Source: Glandiceps talaboti (taxonomy: Eukaryota; Hemichordata; Enteropneusta; Spengelidae). Taken from it: a DNA stretch of 64,000 nt. Under the pieces are notes generated by a model. The model saw only the letters and a list, made by a program, of their open reading frames with translations. It did no database searches and had not been told where the DNA came from. Location: positions 5,133,501 through 5,197,500 of the forward strand of contig NC_135558.1 in assembly GCF_964340395.1 (NCBI RefSeq). The letters run 5' to 3'. The stretch's first letter is position 1; each line of letters starts with the position of its first letter. This document shows positions 1 through 13,019 of this stretch, one piece after another. The position numbers and the translations under genes are program-made.

Positions 1-345
1 GCTGTAGCGTTTAATTGTAATAATTAATTGTCATAATTCATTATCTATTGTAATTAGGCAACATCGTGCTTCAAATGTCACATAATTTGGTGTATACGTT
101 GATGGTAACAAAGCACAGGTGTGGCAGAAAGCTATTAATTTTGATGTATAATTTCATTTTAATGAGTCACTTGCATAATTAGCGATTTTTTGTAATGGGG
201 CAATATCTCAATGCATGTTTCAAATTTCACATAATTTAGTGCATTAATGATAACAAAGAGCATGTGTCTCATAAGCTTGTAGATGTAGTTTTTAGATTTA
301 ATGAGTCTTTTGCATGATTTAGCAATTAAGGATATACCAATTTCA
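1..345 (+). repeat. Divergent ~149-bp tandem repeat (about two copies)
   Basis: TTCAAATGTCACATAATTTG (from ~69) and TTCAAATTTCACATAATTTA (from ~218) sit 149 bp apart, each followed by TGATGGTAACAAAG or TGATAACAAAG and preceded by a GCAATATC-like step. A relative lies at 31753-31920. The window edge cuts the left side. Confidence 0.65.
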
Positions 346-2251
346 AGATCAGTTGTATAATTTCGCATCCTATATGTTTGTTGGCACTAATCAAAGTCAA
401 AAGTTTTGTCCTTATGCTGGGCATTCAGTTTACATCCGATTAAACGTTCTCTGTCTCTTAAGGGAAGCACTTAGTTTACATCGGGTATTGTATACAAATG
501 AACACATTCTGAGATTTCATTCTCTTTAATCATAGTTTAATCTTGTTATACTGTATTATTGTATTGTACATTTTATAGTAACATGTGTATTGCCTTTCAA
601 GGCCATCAGACGACGTGCTTAAAGTACAAACTGAAAAATACATTTCTGTTGTACAGATGGCAAATTTGAAAGGGCGAACATGGTTTACCATGGTTTTGAC
701 TTGAGATGTTATCAGCTCTATAGCTATATTTACTCAGAGTGGGCAATAATCTAGTGTCTGAATTTGAATTACTCATTAAATGTTTTTAACTTATTGTTAT
801 TCGGATGGTTGCGTACATCGCCATACATCGCCTGATATATTTTGATTTCGAAGTTGACTATGTACTGGACAGATTAACAGAAAGTGGTGCTCGTCTCGAC
901 ATCCCAAAACATACAGAATGTTCCACACTCTTTTATGAGAATAGATACTATGATACCGCCGTTTTCCAATGGAGAAAGGCAGAGACGAGCATCAGAAGCA
1001 TGCCAAAGCCTAAATAAATTTATAAATATGATTCTAAGTTAAATATCTTTCCGGTTCACTTTTGAAAATACTGTAAGAATGTTTTGTTTTCTCCAAATTG
1101 CCAGTGTCATTTACTTATTTAAATTGCTGATTGTTTATTATATAATTTAAATGTTAATGTTCGAGAAATGTTTTGTAGTTTCAAACAGTGCACGTTTTGT
1201 GAATAACGGTTAAAGTCTTTGTATAAATGCCGCCGAATTATCTGCTATATATAGCAACATTATATACAAAGAGTGGTGATGTTTTACGCTCTTCGTCGGT
1301 CACATTACGTGTAACCGACAAGTCTTTTAAAGATGTGCAAATCTTCATTTTGAGGTTTGCATTTTGAGTTGAGGTTTGTTAACTAAATAATTTGTTTAAA
1401 CTACTGTTTCTTAGACTTGATCTCCCAACTTTTATTAATATGTAAACTCGGGCAGTAAAATGTACAGGGAAATATTAGATGGTTGGTCTCGTAGATGCAG
1501 TATTTTATAATTAAAAAATAAATGGCGATCTCTTTGCGACATGCTTCACTCAAGAAAATAGTACTGTAACAGGTAAAACCAACAGGTATGAATATAGACA
1601 AAATGGGGACCAAAAGGACTCGAGATATACAAATTATTGTGTTCTGTTACTTATATTTTTCTCATTTAGCACTTATCACATTATCAAAGCACATTTTTTT
1701 GTTTTCATTTTTATTTCAGTATTTGATGTACTTGTATTGTGTTTGGATTTCAAATATTTATGTTTATGGCGAATTACACGTTTAGTATTGTAAGTTGTGT
1801 TTAACACTGTTTTAAATTAACGTAACCTATTTCTGGATTAATGCCATGTTACCCCTGACAACAGAACAATGTATTCTGATTTGAATGTGGGAGTACGTGT
1901 GGAAATAAGAGATGAGAATGTAATTGTATATTGATCACCAAAAGGAAGGCATAATGTTAGTAAGAAATACAACTGGGTACTAACGTGACTAGGTTTATAT
2001 CCATTACATATACACATAGTTTTCGCTTTTGCTCATCTCGTTGAATCGGCCAGATTTATATATATGCTGAAATGAATGGGTTAAAGTTTACTTTAAAATA
2101 TATATCTATTTCAATAATTTATGTACTATATTAGTGAAAATAAAAGTTTAACTTGTTTGTGTACGAGCTGTGACTTTTCTTTCTTTGTTGTGACGATAAC
2201 TGAAACTATTATTAACCATTACGGTGGTATTGGTGTTTATAAATGTTGGTC
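346..2251. other. No gene recognised
   Basis: AT-rich sequence with frames under 75 codons and no motifs. Confidence 0.6.
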
Positions 2252-2330
<79 letters not shown>

Positions 2331-2360
2331 CGACGATGACGATGATGATGATGATGATGA
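2252..2360. repeat. (ATG)n microsatellite
   Basis: Nearly pure ATG/GAT triplets interrupted by GACGACGATGAC. It gives false poly-His and poly-Ile frames on the minus strand. Confidence 0.95.
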
Positions 2361-3262
2361 ACACCATTCTGTTTCTTAAAGCATGGTATTCCAATATATA
2401 AATGCCCTGGATCCGCCAAGTTACAAGAAAATGTTGTTTCGTCTTAACTTGTTTGCCACAAATTTCCTTGAAATATCACTGTTGATCCCCAAATGTCAGT
2501 GGTTCGTTAATACAAATCCATAAATCACAAATATATTATCGATATGGGAGATGGCTACAAGGCTCATACCTAAATTGCATAGCTGTGACATGATAATTGA
2601 CGAGTCACGTGGAAATAACAAAGCACGCCTGGGTGCTATATATGGAATACGACGCATATGCGTCGGTAGAGTTAGACCCATGTGCTAATATTACAACAAG
2701 TGCCGGCCAATAGTGTGGTCAAAGTGTTGCCATGAAGCTATAACTATGATTGCTTCACAGACCGAGACACAGACAAGACCATACTAATCTACCCTATAAG
2801 GTAAGATACAACCTATAAATGTCATAGTACAATATGCAGCTACAATTCTTGAAATCTCTCAGTAAATGTTATCTTTAATTATTGTAAATGGGTATTACCA
2901 TAACGATGTAATAGCTTAATTGATTTATTCACCACATTGTTTCTACTTTGAATCAAAGTAAGTCGACATAAATTGTCGAATCATCGTCCAAAATTGCACC
3001 TACTGTAATGCTGATACATTGCTATAGTGTCGTTGCTGTAGTGTCTTGTAGTCTTACTACGGACTTTCAAATGACAATATTTAAAATGAACCTACAACGC
3101 TTACGACCACTAGTCTTGTAACCAGGTCACGTCAATACTATATAGATTGCTAATTGCAATACATTTAAGAATGATCCCCTATTGAAATCCAACACGCGCA
3201 AATATAATCCTTAATGTTATTTCAAACACAGTAAGTATCTTTAATCATTATAAAATAAAGAA
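2361..3262. other. No gene recognised
   Basis: Unique AT-rich sequence; nothing supported. Confidence 0.55.
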
Positions 3263-3400
3263 CATTCGATTTCTTGGTCGACACCATAACTTCCGCTCCA
3301 CGCGCTTCACATGCAATAATGTAGGCGTGCGTGAGAATAAGTCGACCTTCATGTTCTCCTTTGACCCTCTAACGTGAGGTAAAATGCTATTGCAGGTACC
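3263..3400 (+). repeat. Dispersed repeat A, copy 1
   Basis: Shares TTCTTGG, CGACACCAT, ACTTCCGCTCCACGC and AATAAGTCGACCTTC, and ends in GGTACC, with 54869-55025 in the same orientation and order. Higher GC than its surroundings. Non-coding. Confidence 0.75.
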
Positions 3401-4709
3401 GATAATTAAATTCAATAAATGTGAAAAAGTTTAGATGAATTTATCAATATTGATATAATTGAGTTAGGTGGGTAAGTTTCATCAAACATACAAATATTAC
3501 CTCATATTCTGTTGTGATTCATGTACAAATACGTTCAGCAGATTCTAGATTGTTTATATATCTTATTTCATTACATTTGTTTTAGCCAGTCATAATTATA
3601 TAATTACTGTTAGTACACTTGGTGCTGTACATTATATAGATCTAAAACAATTGCGTAAATATCCATTTCGTACCTTTGTACGACATGTTAGTACAAGCTC
3701 GGTAAATAGTGCAATCACTTTTAGGTCGAACAGCCTCTCTTGCATATACTAGAAATAGTGTATGAGGAGGTGTAATGTGTCCTCAGACGTTTTAAGTTTT
3801 GAGATGCAATTGTCACGGGGAGGGGGACGACATACTGACATACTCCTGACTACATTCCTACAGTACAAAATACGATTGCTACTCAACACCCCATATGGTA
3901 CAAGGATTGACCCTGCAAGACGACCTGTGCGTGTCTGTCACTTGAATCTATATATGAAAGGTGCAAAAATGTGAAGAAATTCAATGTATCACTACATTTT
4001 ACCACCTACAACAAGTCCTGTATAGATCTCTTACAAGATTTGCAATGTTGTCAATGTTATTTATGGGATCCCTTCCTATGTGAAATGATTAGACACAGGT
4101 GTTTCACTGTTAACTGTTACAAATGCTAAATGACTGTAAATATTACATATACTTTCTTGTTGATAGGGTATGTAAATTTATAATATGACACTTATGACAA
4201 AATAGCTTATTCAATCCTGACTTCATAAGATGATGGCCGTATATAAGGTTACAACCTTTGATACATTTACATAAGGTACATGCATGAGATAACACATACC
4301 AGCATGTGTAACAGACACTCATACAAAAAGAAGACCCTAGAAAAATTGATTGCATAAGATAGTGTCGAAATTATATGTGATCTATCTGAATGGACTGGTT
4401 GGCAAGGTTGTGATCAATCCCTTCGTACCGTAGCCGTAGTCGTCTAGTCTATGATAGCTAGGGACGTCGGGATGCCAATATCGGTAAGTAGGATCGCAGT
4501 GGTTGGGCGCCGAATAAAACATTTTAAAGAGATCTACATTTTGGCATGCCAGAATAAAACTCAAGTATAAATTAAACGCTGCATGATTGATTCCCCTGGC
4601 TCGGTTTGCTTGACTGGACATGTCTCTTTATTATAATACCAATATAATGCTAGAACAAGAAAAGCAAACAGGTGATGTCATATTGACACAATAGTATGAT
4701 TGATCATCG

Positions 4710-4747
<38 letters not shown>

Positions 4748-4953
4748 TGGCTTATTTTAAAATATATATATATATATGCTGGCTATCTGTCATTCCAGTG
4801 TTAAGCCACTGACCATCGATATATTATTCAAATGATGTAAAGATTGAATGCCATTTTTTATGTAATGGGAACTTTCTGTAAAGCTGAACTTGCATTTAAT
4901 CTATGGAACCAAAATGTCGATGTCATATCACAAATACTAATTAAATTCGGAAG
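3401..4953. other. No gene recognised; (TA)n tracts at 4712-4745 and ~4761-4776
   Basis: The two TA tracts are separated by a repeat of ATATGCTGGCT. A frame at 4382-4621 (minus) of 79 codons has no recognisable domain. Confidence 0.55.
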
Positions 4954-5851
4954 CAGGCCCGTTGCCCCCCCCCCATCTCACCCCACGGCCGTTTGCCCCA
5001 CGGCCTTTTGCCCCTCTCACCTGAATCGAAAGTCCTTTTAGAAACTGTAATTTTAGTTTTACTCAGTAACAACCGTAAATGGCAATAGTTATCGCATAAT
5101 TCAAATTATTGCGAAGTAGAAATGGCTCATTGTTCTGTTCTGTTCCAAGGAAATTTGCGTTTGCATGTTCGATGTCTTGGATACTTTACCGCAAATCGTG
5201 TAAAAGACTGTATTGCTAATTTTGGGTGTCATTACATGAAGGAAGTGGTGTGTTCACGAATTAAGAGCATAACAAAAATCAGTCTGCGCCTTGGCTAAAG
5301 GAATTGCCGTTGACCATGATAAGCTCTTTTAAAGGAAAGAAGTGTTCTATCTAATCGGTGTTGTTTGATAAAAATAGAGCATTTTATCAGTATGAAAGGA
5401 GACATGTCGGCAATACAGTAAGCTCTCGCAGCAATACGAACTGCCATGGCATAGGTATTACCTTGGGGTAACAGTCACGGAACTTGTCTGAGCTCGAGGT
5501 AAAAATTATGACAATGCTTTGTCGGTAATTACACCTAATTCGCTCTAATATTCACCACCTCACAGACAATCTTTGATGTTCGACAGGATTACAGTACTAG
5601 ATTCAATAACCCCGAAGAATCATAAAAGATTCCTTTGAACGAACCAATGTGACAGTTAGTATTCATGCGAGATAAAGTCATGGACTATAAGTCACTCCCA
5701 TGTACATTCATATTCAATCCAACTTGAAGATGTGGAATATGTTGATATATTATTGGGGCAAAAGGCTTGGAGACAAAATGACCAGGGGGCAACGGGCCGG
5801 GAGGGGGGGGAGACGGGCCAGGGGGCAAAGTGCTGGGGCAACGGGATATAA
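4954..5851. repeat. Imperfect inverted GC-rich repeats (possible TIR element)
   Basis: 4954-5021 (CCCGTTGCCCC, CGGCC, CTTTTGCCCC) and 5752-5851 (GGGGCAAAAG, GGGCCGG, GGGGCAACGGG) are inverted relative to each other in consistent order, 730 bp apart. No target duplication was found. Interior unique, no ORF. Confidence 0.5.
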
Positions 5852-6180
5852 ACACCTGATAAAATGCACTTGTTTCAAGGATACGTCTATAGAAACAAGT
5901 AATTAAAACACATCATAGATTTCCTACACTGTCAGTAGTGCGAGGCTTTAGCTGTTAGAAGGGTTACCCCGAAACGTCAGCTATTTTATAACATTCAAAG
6001 TAGTCTTTTAAGACAGCACTTAATTTCATGAAGACATATTCAATCATGTCTACTTCAATAATGTTTTCGCGATGAGGTTTTAGTAACCTTGTTTGTACAC
6101 CTCTAAGAGAGATGGTTAGCATAACAAAATACCACTCAAACGATTTACAAAGACCAATAGTAACATAATACAATTGTAGA

Positions 6181-6237
6181 ATGTATGTATGTATGTATGT
6201 ATGTATGTATGTATGTATGTATGTATGTATGTATGTA
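6181..6237. repeat. (GTAT)n microsatellite
   Basis: About 14 tetranucleotide units; creates a false Tyr/Ile/His frame on the minus strand. Confidence 0.95.
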
Positions 6238-6550
6238 TTTTTCAATAGGAAGTCATGATAAAATAGTTTTATAAACATAATAAATACCAACTCCTCATCC
6301 ATATGGCCATTTTAAACAGTATCTTTGCATATTTGCATACATTATAATTCCCTTGTATATAAACAAGTAATTGCATCAGCCATAACTTAAATTTGATAGT
6401 TTTTAGTGATGGGTTGTTAATCAAAGTCTCCCCCATCCCTACGTTTATACATTTAGTATGTGATTGTAATCCGATTTAGTACTGGAATATATTGATTTAC
6501 AAGCTCAACAAACCTTTAAAGAGGTCATAACTTTTCCATCATTTAAAGAT

Positions 6551-6552
<2 letters not shown>

Positions 6553-6604
<52 letters not shown>
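6553..6604. repeat. (GA)n microsatellite followed by poly-G
   Basis: About 25 GA units, then ten G residues, abutting the 82-bp inverted repeat arm. Confidence 0.95.
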
Positions 6605-6613
<9 letters not shown>

Positions 6614-7148
6614 TTGGTAGTACTGGAACTCTTTCTTGGTTGTAACTCGGAGTTTCACGCATTGTGCGATCATGAGACAACTGTTTTCTACTCTCTGTGT
6701 GTGCTGTTTATATAGAGTGCAGACAATAGAAATATCATCACTATTGTCTGTGTAGGTGGGTTGGTGTTGTGTGTGTGGAGGTGTTGGTTGTTATTGTGTG
6801 AGTTATTAGGTGCGGACGAGTAGGTGTTGGCGGGTTGTTACATGTTGGCCTTTGATGTTCCGTTAGTTAACGGGTTTAGCTTACGTGATAGATGCTCTAT
6901 TGAAGTTAGACAAATAAAACTTATTCTCGTGTCGGCATTTGGATATCAACTCAGTTCTTTTGTTTAGTGTGGAGTTTTTGTCTGCTTTAATAATGGTTAG
7001 TTTTTCGGTTAAACACAGGTTGCATCGTTTTGTTTTATTGGTGTATGCTTGGGCTGTCTTGCTGATGAGAGTAGAAAACAGTTGTCTGATGATCGCACAA
7101 TGCGTGAAACTCCGAGTTACAACCAAGAAAGAGTTCCAGTACTACCAA
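6614..7148. repeat. Inverted repeat with 82-bp arms
   Basis: 6614-6695 and 7067-7148 are inverted copies with a single visible mismatch. The 371-bp spacer is T/G-rich with no credible ORF. The small frames crossing the arms are artefacts. It may be a foldback or partial inverted duplication. Confidence 0.88.
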
Positions 7149-8038
7149 AACTATTGCGCTCTGCCACTGCGGTATAGAGCAGTGTCTTAGCAGACTGATA
7201 CTCACCGAGTAATATATATCATTCAACAACTTGGAAATTGAAGCTTTTAATCTAACATCGGTTTACAATTCACCCTGTGTGGAAATAGAAGGAAAAAATT
7301 GTCGCAGCCATTTTGAAAACATTAGCAAAAGGTGTGAACGTTATTTAACTGGGCCATGCATTATTAGTAATTAAATAAATTGATATGTGTGGAATTAAAT
7401 GACCATTAATCTTTAGGATTATACTAATCTTCAAGTAAAATTCAGCTCTGAGTGTAACCGAAACGTATTTGAGTCTAGAGATCATCTTTTGAAGGTTTTA
7501 GGTTAATTGGTTGAAATGTGCAGCACATGAATTCTCAAGTACTATCATTACAGTCAAAAAGAACTATGGATTTGCCACGTCTGTTGCAACTTATATTGTT
7601 GTAATTTAATTCCACATTCTTTATATCATGCTCTTTGATATGAATAGAGGATGGAAATTGGCCTAATATTCTTCTGTCTGATTTTCTAAGAGTGAACTTA
7701 ATGGGGCTATTATGAACTAAAAGATATAGTTTCAGATAGGCGTGGCATTTATGTACGCTGTACAAGTCGTAAATGGCTTCATAAGTTCTTTCACACGGAC
7801 AATGTAGCAATATAGCATGCATGAATGAAACAATGCACATCAAGGTTGGTGGTATAATAAAGCCATGTCCTGCTTCCAAATTTAATTAGTATATGGCTTC
7901 CTAAAATGACCACGTCTTAATATTCTATAAGTTGGAAGCAGGTAGAGAAAAGGAGGGGGAGAAGACAGAAAAAAAGAAATAGGGAAAATACTTAACACTA
8001 AAATATGACAGAGACATTGACGATTATACATCAAGCAA
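7149..8038. other. No gene recognised
   Basis: A 114-codon minus-strand frame (7535-7879) has no recognisable domain and no exon-like borders. Confidence 0.5.
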
Positions 8039-8051
8039 ACACACACGCACG

Positions 8052-8086
<35 letters not shown>

Positions 8087-8159
8087 ACGAACGAACGAAC
8101 GAACGAACGAACGAACGAACGAACGAACGAACGAACGAACGAAAGAAAGAAAGAACGAA
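8039..8159. repeat. Compound microsatellite (CA)n-(CGAA)n-(GAAA)n
   Basis: (CACG/CA)n passes into ~16 CGAA units and a few GAAA units. Confidence 0.95.
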
Positions 8160-9723
8160 CGGGTGAAAAACAGGAACAACGCAAGCGAGGATTTATACAA
8201 GCATTTCCAAATTGGTGCAGTACACAGTTTTAATTTATTTATACACTTGTTAGTAATCATTATTTGTAATCAACTGAACAGATTTAAAATATGTGCTTGT
8301 CCAATGACATAGGAAGACAAAGTATCATCAAGTGAATATAGTGGATACTAGAAAACGTGTTCTGTCAACTTCTTTCAACGATAGATCATCAAATTACGGT
8401 ACGGCCAATTACTTTAGTCTGACTATACATATCCTCCGGGAAATTTCAATACAGCATTACATTTGAAACAACTCACTTTCAGCTAACCAGACATGACGTG
8501 ACGTGACCGCAAGACATTAGCATTTACACAGGTAATTGCGCTCCTAAATAATGAATACGTTTAAGATATGACTTGAGGCACAAAATATATCATTATTTTC
8601 AGTTACGTTTTCACGGACATAGAAGTGTTTTTAATAATTTCATAGTCAATTTGCAATGTTAAGATTTTTGATACACTATTTATTGTCAAACAATCATCGG
8701 AAACACTAAATTGCAACTGTTACAAAAATATTCAATTCTAGCTTTTGAATGGGTCACGGTTTGAGGAAATTGTTCAGTTTATAATAATTGCAAGATACTG
8801 CTGACGGAAAAACAAGTATGAAATTTAAGACAACTGACTATACCAACACTAATTATATTTAAGTAAGGGAAAGAAAATAGCTCTTTAGAAATACATTAAC
8901 ATGTATGGAAAGAAAAATGATCTGTCAAGAAAATATCAAATAGAATCCTTGTAATAGGAGATTTTCTTTACTGACTGTAACTCAATTGTATTCAGGCATG
9001 TTTGCCTACGAATCAAACATTCCCAAATAGCGTCAATTCAATGATTATGGAAGGATGGCATTATGCCCCCAGTTATTACAGTGTTGTATCTTTTAAACGG
9101 CACTCTATCCATTCCCCTATTGATTACAACAACTAGGAAAGTGAAAATGAAAAATATCACAAAAAACATTTGTAGTTAACGAAATGTATTTATTCTAATA
9201 CTGTTGATTTTGTTGTGTCAGTCGTTAATAGTTTTCAATTGGTTTATAAATTCTTGTATTGGCTGTGTCTAGTACAGTATAACATTATTACATGCTAACA
9301 TTCGGTCAAATGCTTCACGAGACTGAAATGTCTGTACTCAAGTTCTTTCTGATATTCGGTTTTCCGAAATCTGTTCAATGAGTATGAAAGTGTCGTCAGA
9401 ATTCCATCACTTTTTTGTCAGAAAATTGAAGGTTGTTATGGTTGCCAATAATACATTTTGTGCTAGATTTCAACCCAAACTTTTTAACTTGTACCTGTGT
9501 GAGTCAACTGACTTTGTATATATATTTTTTAAATTGAAAAAAAGAAAAACGTTCGATAAAACTCTGATACTGCTATCGGCAGAAACGACTGCCAAATAGC
9601 ATTTTGGTAATGTTAACAGCAACATACGAGTACAGCGTAATATTCATACCATTCCAATACAAGAGCCATATTTTGCATGACAATAGCTGATATCTTCAGC
9701 ATTTAAATAAAATATCATAATGT
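8160..9723. other. No gene recognised
   Basis: AT-rich, no motifs. CGTGACGTGACC near 8498 is a weak CRE-like half-site pair. Confidence 0.55.
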
Positions 9724-9842
9724 TGGTTTTTATATAGCTCTTTCCCACTTTGTGCTCAAAGCGCTTCACAATTATTACCCCTGGCTCGGATCTTTATAGC
9801 GGCACAACAGCACTTTATACTTACTTAACTCCCTGGGGAGCA
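9724..9842 (+). repeat. Dispersed repeat B, copy 1 (SINE-like)
   Basis: Shares TATAGC, TGCTCA, ACAATTATTACCCCTGG, TCGGA, GGCACAAC and CTTTATACTT in order with 54629-54742. Similar sequences with AATTATTACCCC are, from memory, common in marine invertebrate non-coding DNA. Confidence 0.65.
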
Positions 9843-12376
9843 TACAATCCATTAAAGTATGACAGAACTTGATTTCTTTGACAGAACTGGACACCCACAT
9901 ATGAATGGGAACTCAGCCTCCTCGAAATATTTGATTAGAAATGTACGGTTTACAACAATACATACTATTTCTAGGGAAGGAATATAATTGTAAAAGCCAG
10001 CAGGCATACTGATTGTCGGTCAATTGCCTCATTGCGGTTGCCGTCATCCAAGCAAAAGTACAATCAGACCATAAATTAGTATGCCGTAATTCATAGTAAT
10101 TATGATGAATGTACGCCTAACAGACTACGTCATTGCACGCTAGGATAGTCGTACTAGAATAACTGTAAAATCGATAAAAGAGACAAGTTAAATTCTGGGG
10201 TTCAAACATATGGGTTGAGTCGTTAATACAGGTTTACATCTCTTAAGTCGATTGGGTATAATGGTTATATCATGCACAGACTTTAAAGTTAGAAATATTC
10301 AACAGATACCATTAAATTGGAACAAAATTTGAGCACAGAGTGGGAAAACGATAATACAAAGACGTGTACACAACATTGTTAAAGAACTTTAGTCGACTAA
10401 CTGAAACAGCTGTCGCGAAAAGTCCGCGAACCAAAACGACTTGGTCTTTGTTTACTTGGCTAAACGCATTACTGCACAAAACGGGATGAGTACAATACTC
10501 CTCAAAACATTTTTGGAGAATAAGTTCTTTCAGGCCAACCTTCATAATAAAATCCAGTACCATTAGCCTAGGATTGGTCATAATTGTTATTATTTAGTCG
10601 CCATTAATATCAAAAGTCTTCTTTCCAAGGCGGTAAAACTATTAACCTGGAAATTTTCACAAAAAGATTTAATTCCGCTTATTTAGCTGGAAACCAAAAT
10701 AAATGCAAAAATAAGTATTGACTAAAATGCTTTCTTGTAAATGAACGCAATATGTACCAGTCTATCTGGTAGTTTGTAAACATTAGTCTTTGAAAAATAG
10801 CTGAAGATTGTAGAGTCACAACATTTACTAGTGACAAAAATATCTAGGTATACAGTTAGGTTTACAGTTACAGTAAAAGTCCTCTTTTATTCAAACTCAA
10901 GTTATGCCATACTCAGGTCCAGTGTGTTGAAAAAAGTTTATCGTACCATAGCACTGTAGTTGTACTGATCTATATTTGTAGTGCGAACTCATCTTTCTAC
11001 TATATAAGAACGTAAATATTTGCATTGACTGTTATTCTCAAGTGTTAGTATTCTTTGAATCCATGCAAGACGATACCCTTACGGAAGGGCAGTATCCATG
11101 TCGCATGTTTAGACCCCATCTAAACGATTCAGACAAAGTATATTTGTATTAATCTAGCAATTTATTTGCCTCATTCCAAGGAAACTTTATATAAACGCGC
11201 GAGTCAAAAATGTCATCTATGCGAAGAATTGTAAGTACGATTTGGAAGGACCTACAGGTGATATACAAGTGTCAGATCGACATCGCCAGTGAATCAAAGT
11301 TATAGGTGCTTAGAACAACAATGCAAAGATCTACAGGTTCTATGAGGAGCAGTTTGAATGTGTTATATGATCTAAGCCAATACATGAAAATATGATCGAG
11401 AGAAGTGAATGACTCATCAGTTACAATTTCCATATGACAGCCCAATCCAGAGTAAAATTGACCTTTAGGCCCGAAACATCGGTGTACATGTGAAGGGTAA
11501 TCAGTACAGAAAGCAGGCTTTGATTTTACAGACCCGTAATGAAAATGAGCGTATCATCTTCGTTGTTCGTTCCTAATAGGCTGACGCCGATGGCATCAGG
11601 TGTAAGTTAAAGGGCATAAAAATCAACAACAACAACAACAACAACAACAACAGCAGCAAACAGGTAGTGACAAATGGATCTCCATTACGTCAATGAGAGC
11701 ACACGGGAAATTGTGTGTTCTTACGTTTGGTGTCAAATTTGTGTCTATATGTTAGTATTGCTGCAACAGCAATAGTCTTGACCTACGGACGCAAACACAC
11801 GACTCTCAATGGTTGCAAATTGGCAAGGTCATTAGAATAGTGAATTAGTTATCAATTCCTGAGTAGGGAAACCATTTTTGAGTGATTTACGAAATGAGGC
11901 TAATTTCGACTTCGATCAATTGAACGCTCGTATTTGTTATAATTGCTCCCCCTGTCAGTATCAATAGTAAAGGTTATAGATATTGTAACCCTCGGGACGA
12001 GATCATTCGGTTCGATACAATGATTAAAAGCCAAACCATGTTTCCAAGCAAAAATATCCTACCATCCACATGAGTAGTTGTCTCTGGAGGGCAAATCAGA
12101 TTCCACAGGCTAAGAGTAAAGTATCCCAATACACGTATCTTCATACGTATATAGCTCGTGTTGATACTAAGATATTTTGTTAACAGGAAATGAAAATATT
12201 TGAAGAAAATACTCTTGCTACATGCCCAAATCGTGTAGATCAATACTAGATAATGTAATGATGCCGGGAAATGTATCTCAGTTTTTATATTTTAATATTG
12301 AATTAACAGTTTTCATGATGACTTAAACGTGTTAATGTGCGTAGTCGTTACCATAACAACACCTTTGTACTTCAAA
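9843..12376. other. No gene recognised; (AAC)n at 11620-11651
   Basis: Unique AT-rich sequence apart from a short (CAA)n tract. Frames of 89 codons at 10312 and 11974 (minus) lack domains. Confidence 0.55.
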
Positions 12377-12841
12377 GATTTGAAGCAGTGTTTACCGATA
12401 CATTTAACGAGACTAGACGAGCTAATGAAGATACGCTTACATAATACAGAACTTGACGACTACATACGGCGTGAAAACTTGCGTTTCTTTGGAATACAGG
12501 AGGAAGAACAAGAGGATACTTAACAAATTCTACGAAACGTCATCTGACGTGAGTTGGAAATTGATACACAGACGATAAAGTTCCAATTGGTCCATCGTAC
12601 CAGAGCAACAACGAAAGGGAAACTACGTGGCCTAATAGCCCATTTTCTAAAGACACGAAGCGGTTCTAGATGTACAGGTAGTAAATTAGAGGGAAAACCT
12701 TTGTCCATTAGAGAAAATTTCAGTCAACCTACACTAGAGAAGAGATGTAAACTAATCCCGGTGATGAAACTGTTCAGAGAAGAAAAGAAACGTTCAGTAT
12801 TAGTGGCTGATAAACTATTCTTTGACGGAATCCCGGTTTGA
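12377..12841 (+). pseudogene. LINE ORF1 remnant (L1-type transposase_22-like), broken
   Basis: One reading frame runs through this segment but has stops at 12521 (TAA) and 12545 (TGA), so it is dead. The translation shows the coiled-coil/RNA-binding landmarks of L1-type ORF1 proteins: RRENLRFFGIQEEEQED, then a basic patch ending in a phosphate-like HRTRATTKGKLRGLIAHFL, then SIRENFSQPTLEKRCKLIPV and SVLVADKLFFDG. In related elements these form the RRM-like and C-terminal domains that coat the element RNA. The N-terminal coiled coil is missing upstream of about 12377. The ORF2 start follows at 12927. Confidence 0.75.
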
Positions 12842-12926
12842 GCCACTGCGACATTTAAATAAGAAATAAACGAGTCAATTCATGGTGAATAGGACATACT
12901 AGAGCGAATAGAAACACAAATTGTAT

Positions 12927-13019
12927 ATGTTCTGTTCATGGAATGTTCACGGACTGCGAGTAAGAGGTCACAAATTTAAAGACGATAACTTTTTAATAGC
13001 TCGCGCAGCGGCTCAATGA
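12927..13019 (+). pseudogene. Start of LINE ORF2 (AP-endonuclease N-terminus), truncated
   Basis: From an ATG 85 bp after the ORF1 stop, 30 codons read MFCSWNVHGLRVRGHKFKD and then lose similarity. The frame stops at 13017. SWNVHGLR is the typical first strand of the apurinic-like endonuclease of LINE ORF2 (commonly SWNVNGLR). Order and spacing with the ORF1 remnant confirm one element. Everything downstream (rest of endonuclease, RT) is absent. Confidence 0.7.

Noticed and set aside
2212-2419. Poly-His and poly-Ile frames
   Set aside because: Produced by the (ATG)n tract.
4382-4621. 79-codon minus-strand frame with Tyr/Asp-rich segment
   Set aside because: No recognisable domain or splice context; likely chance.
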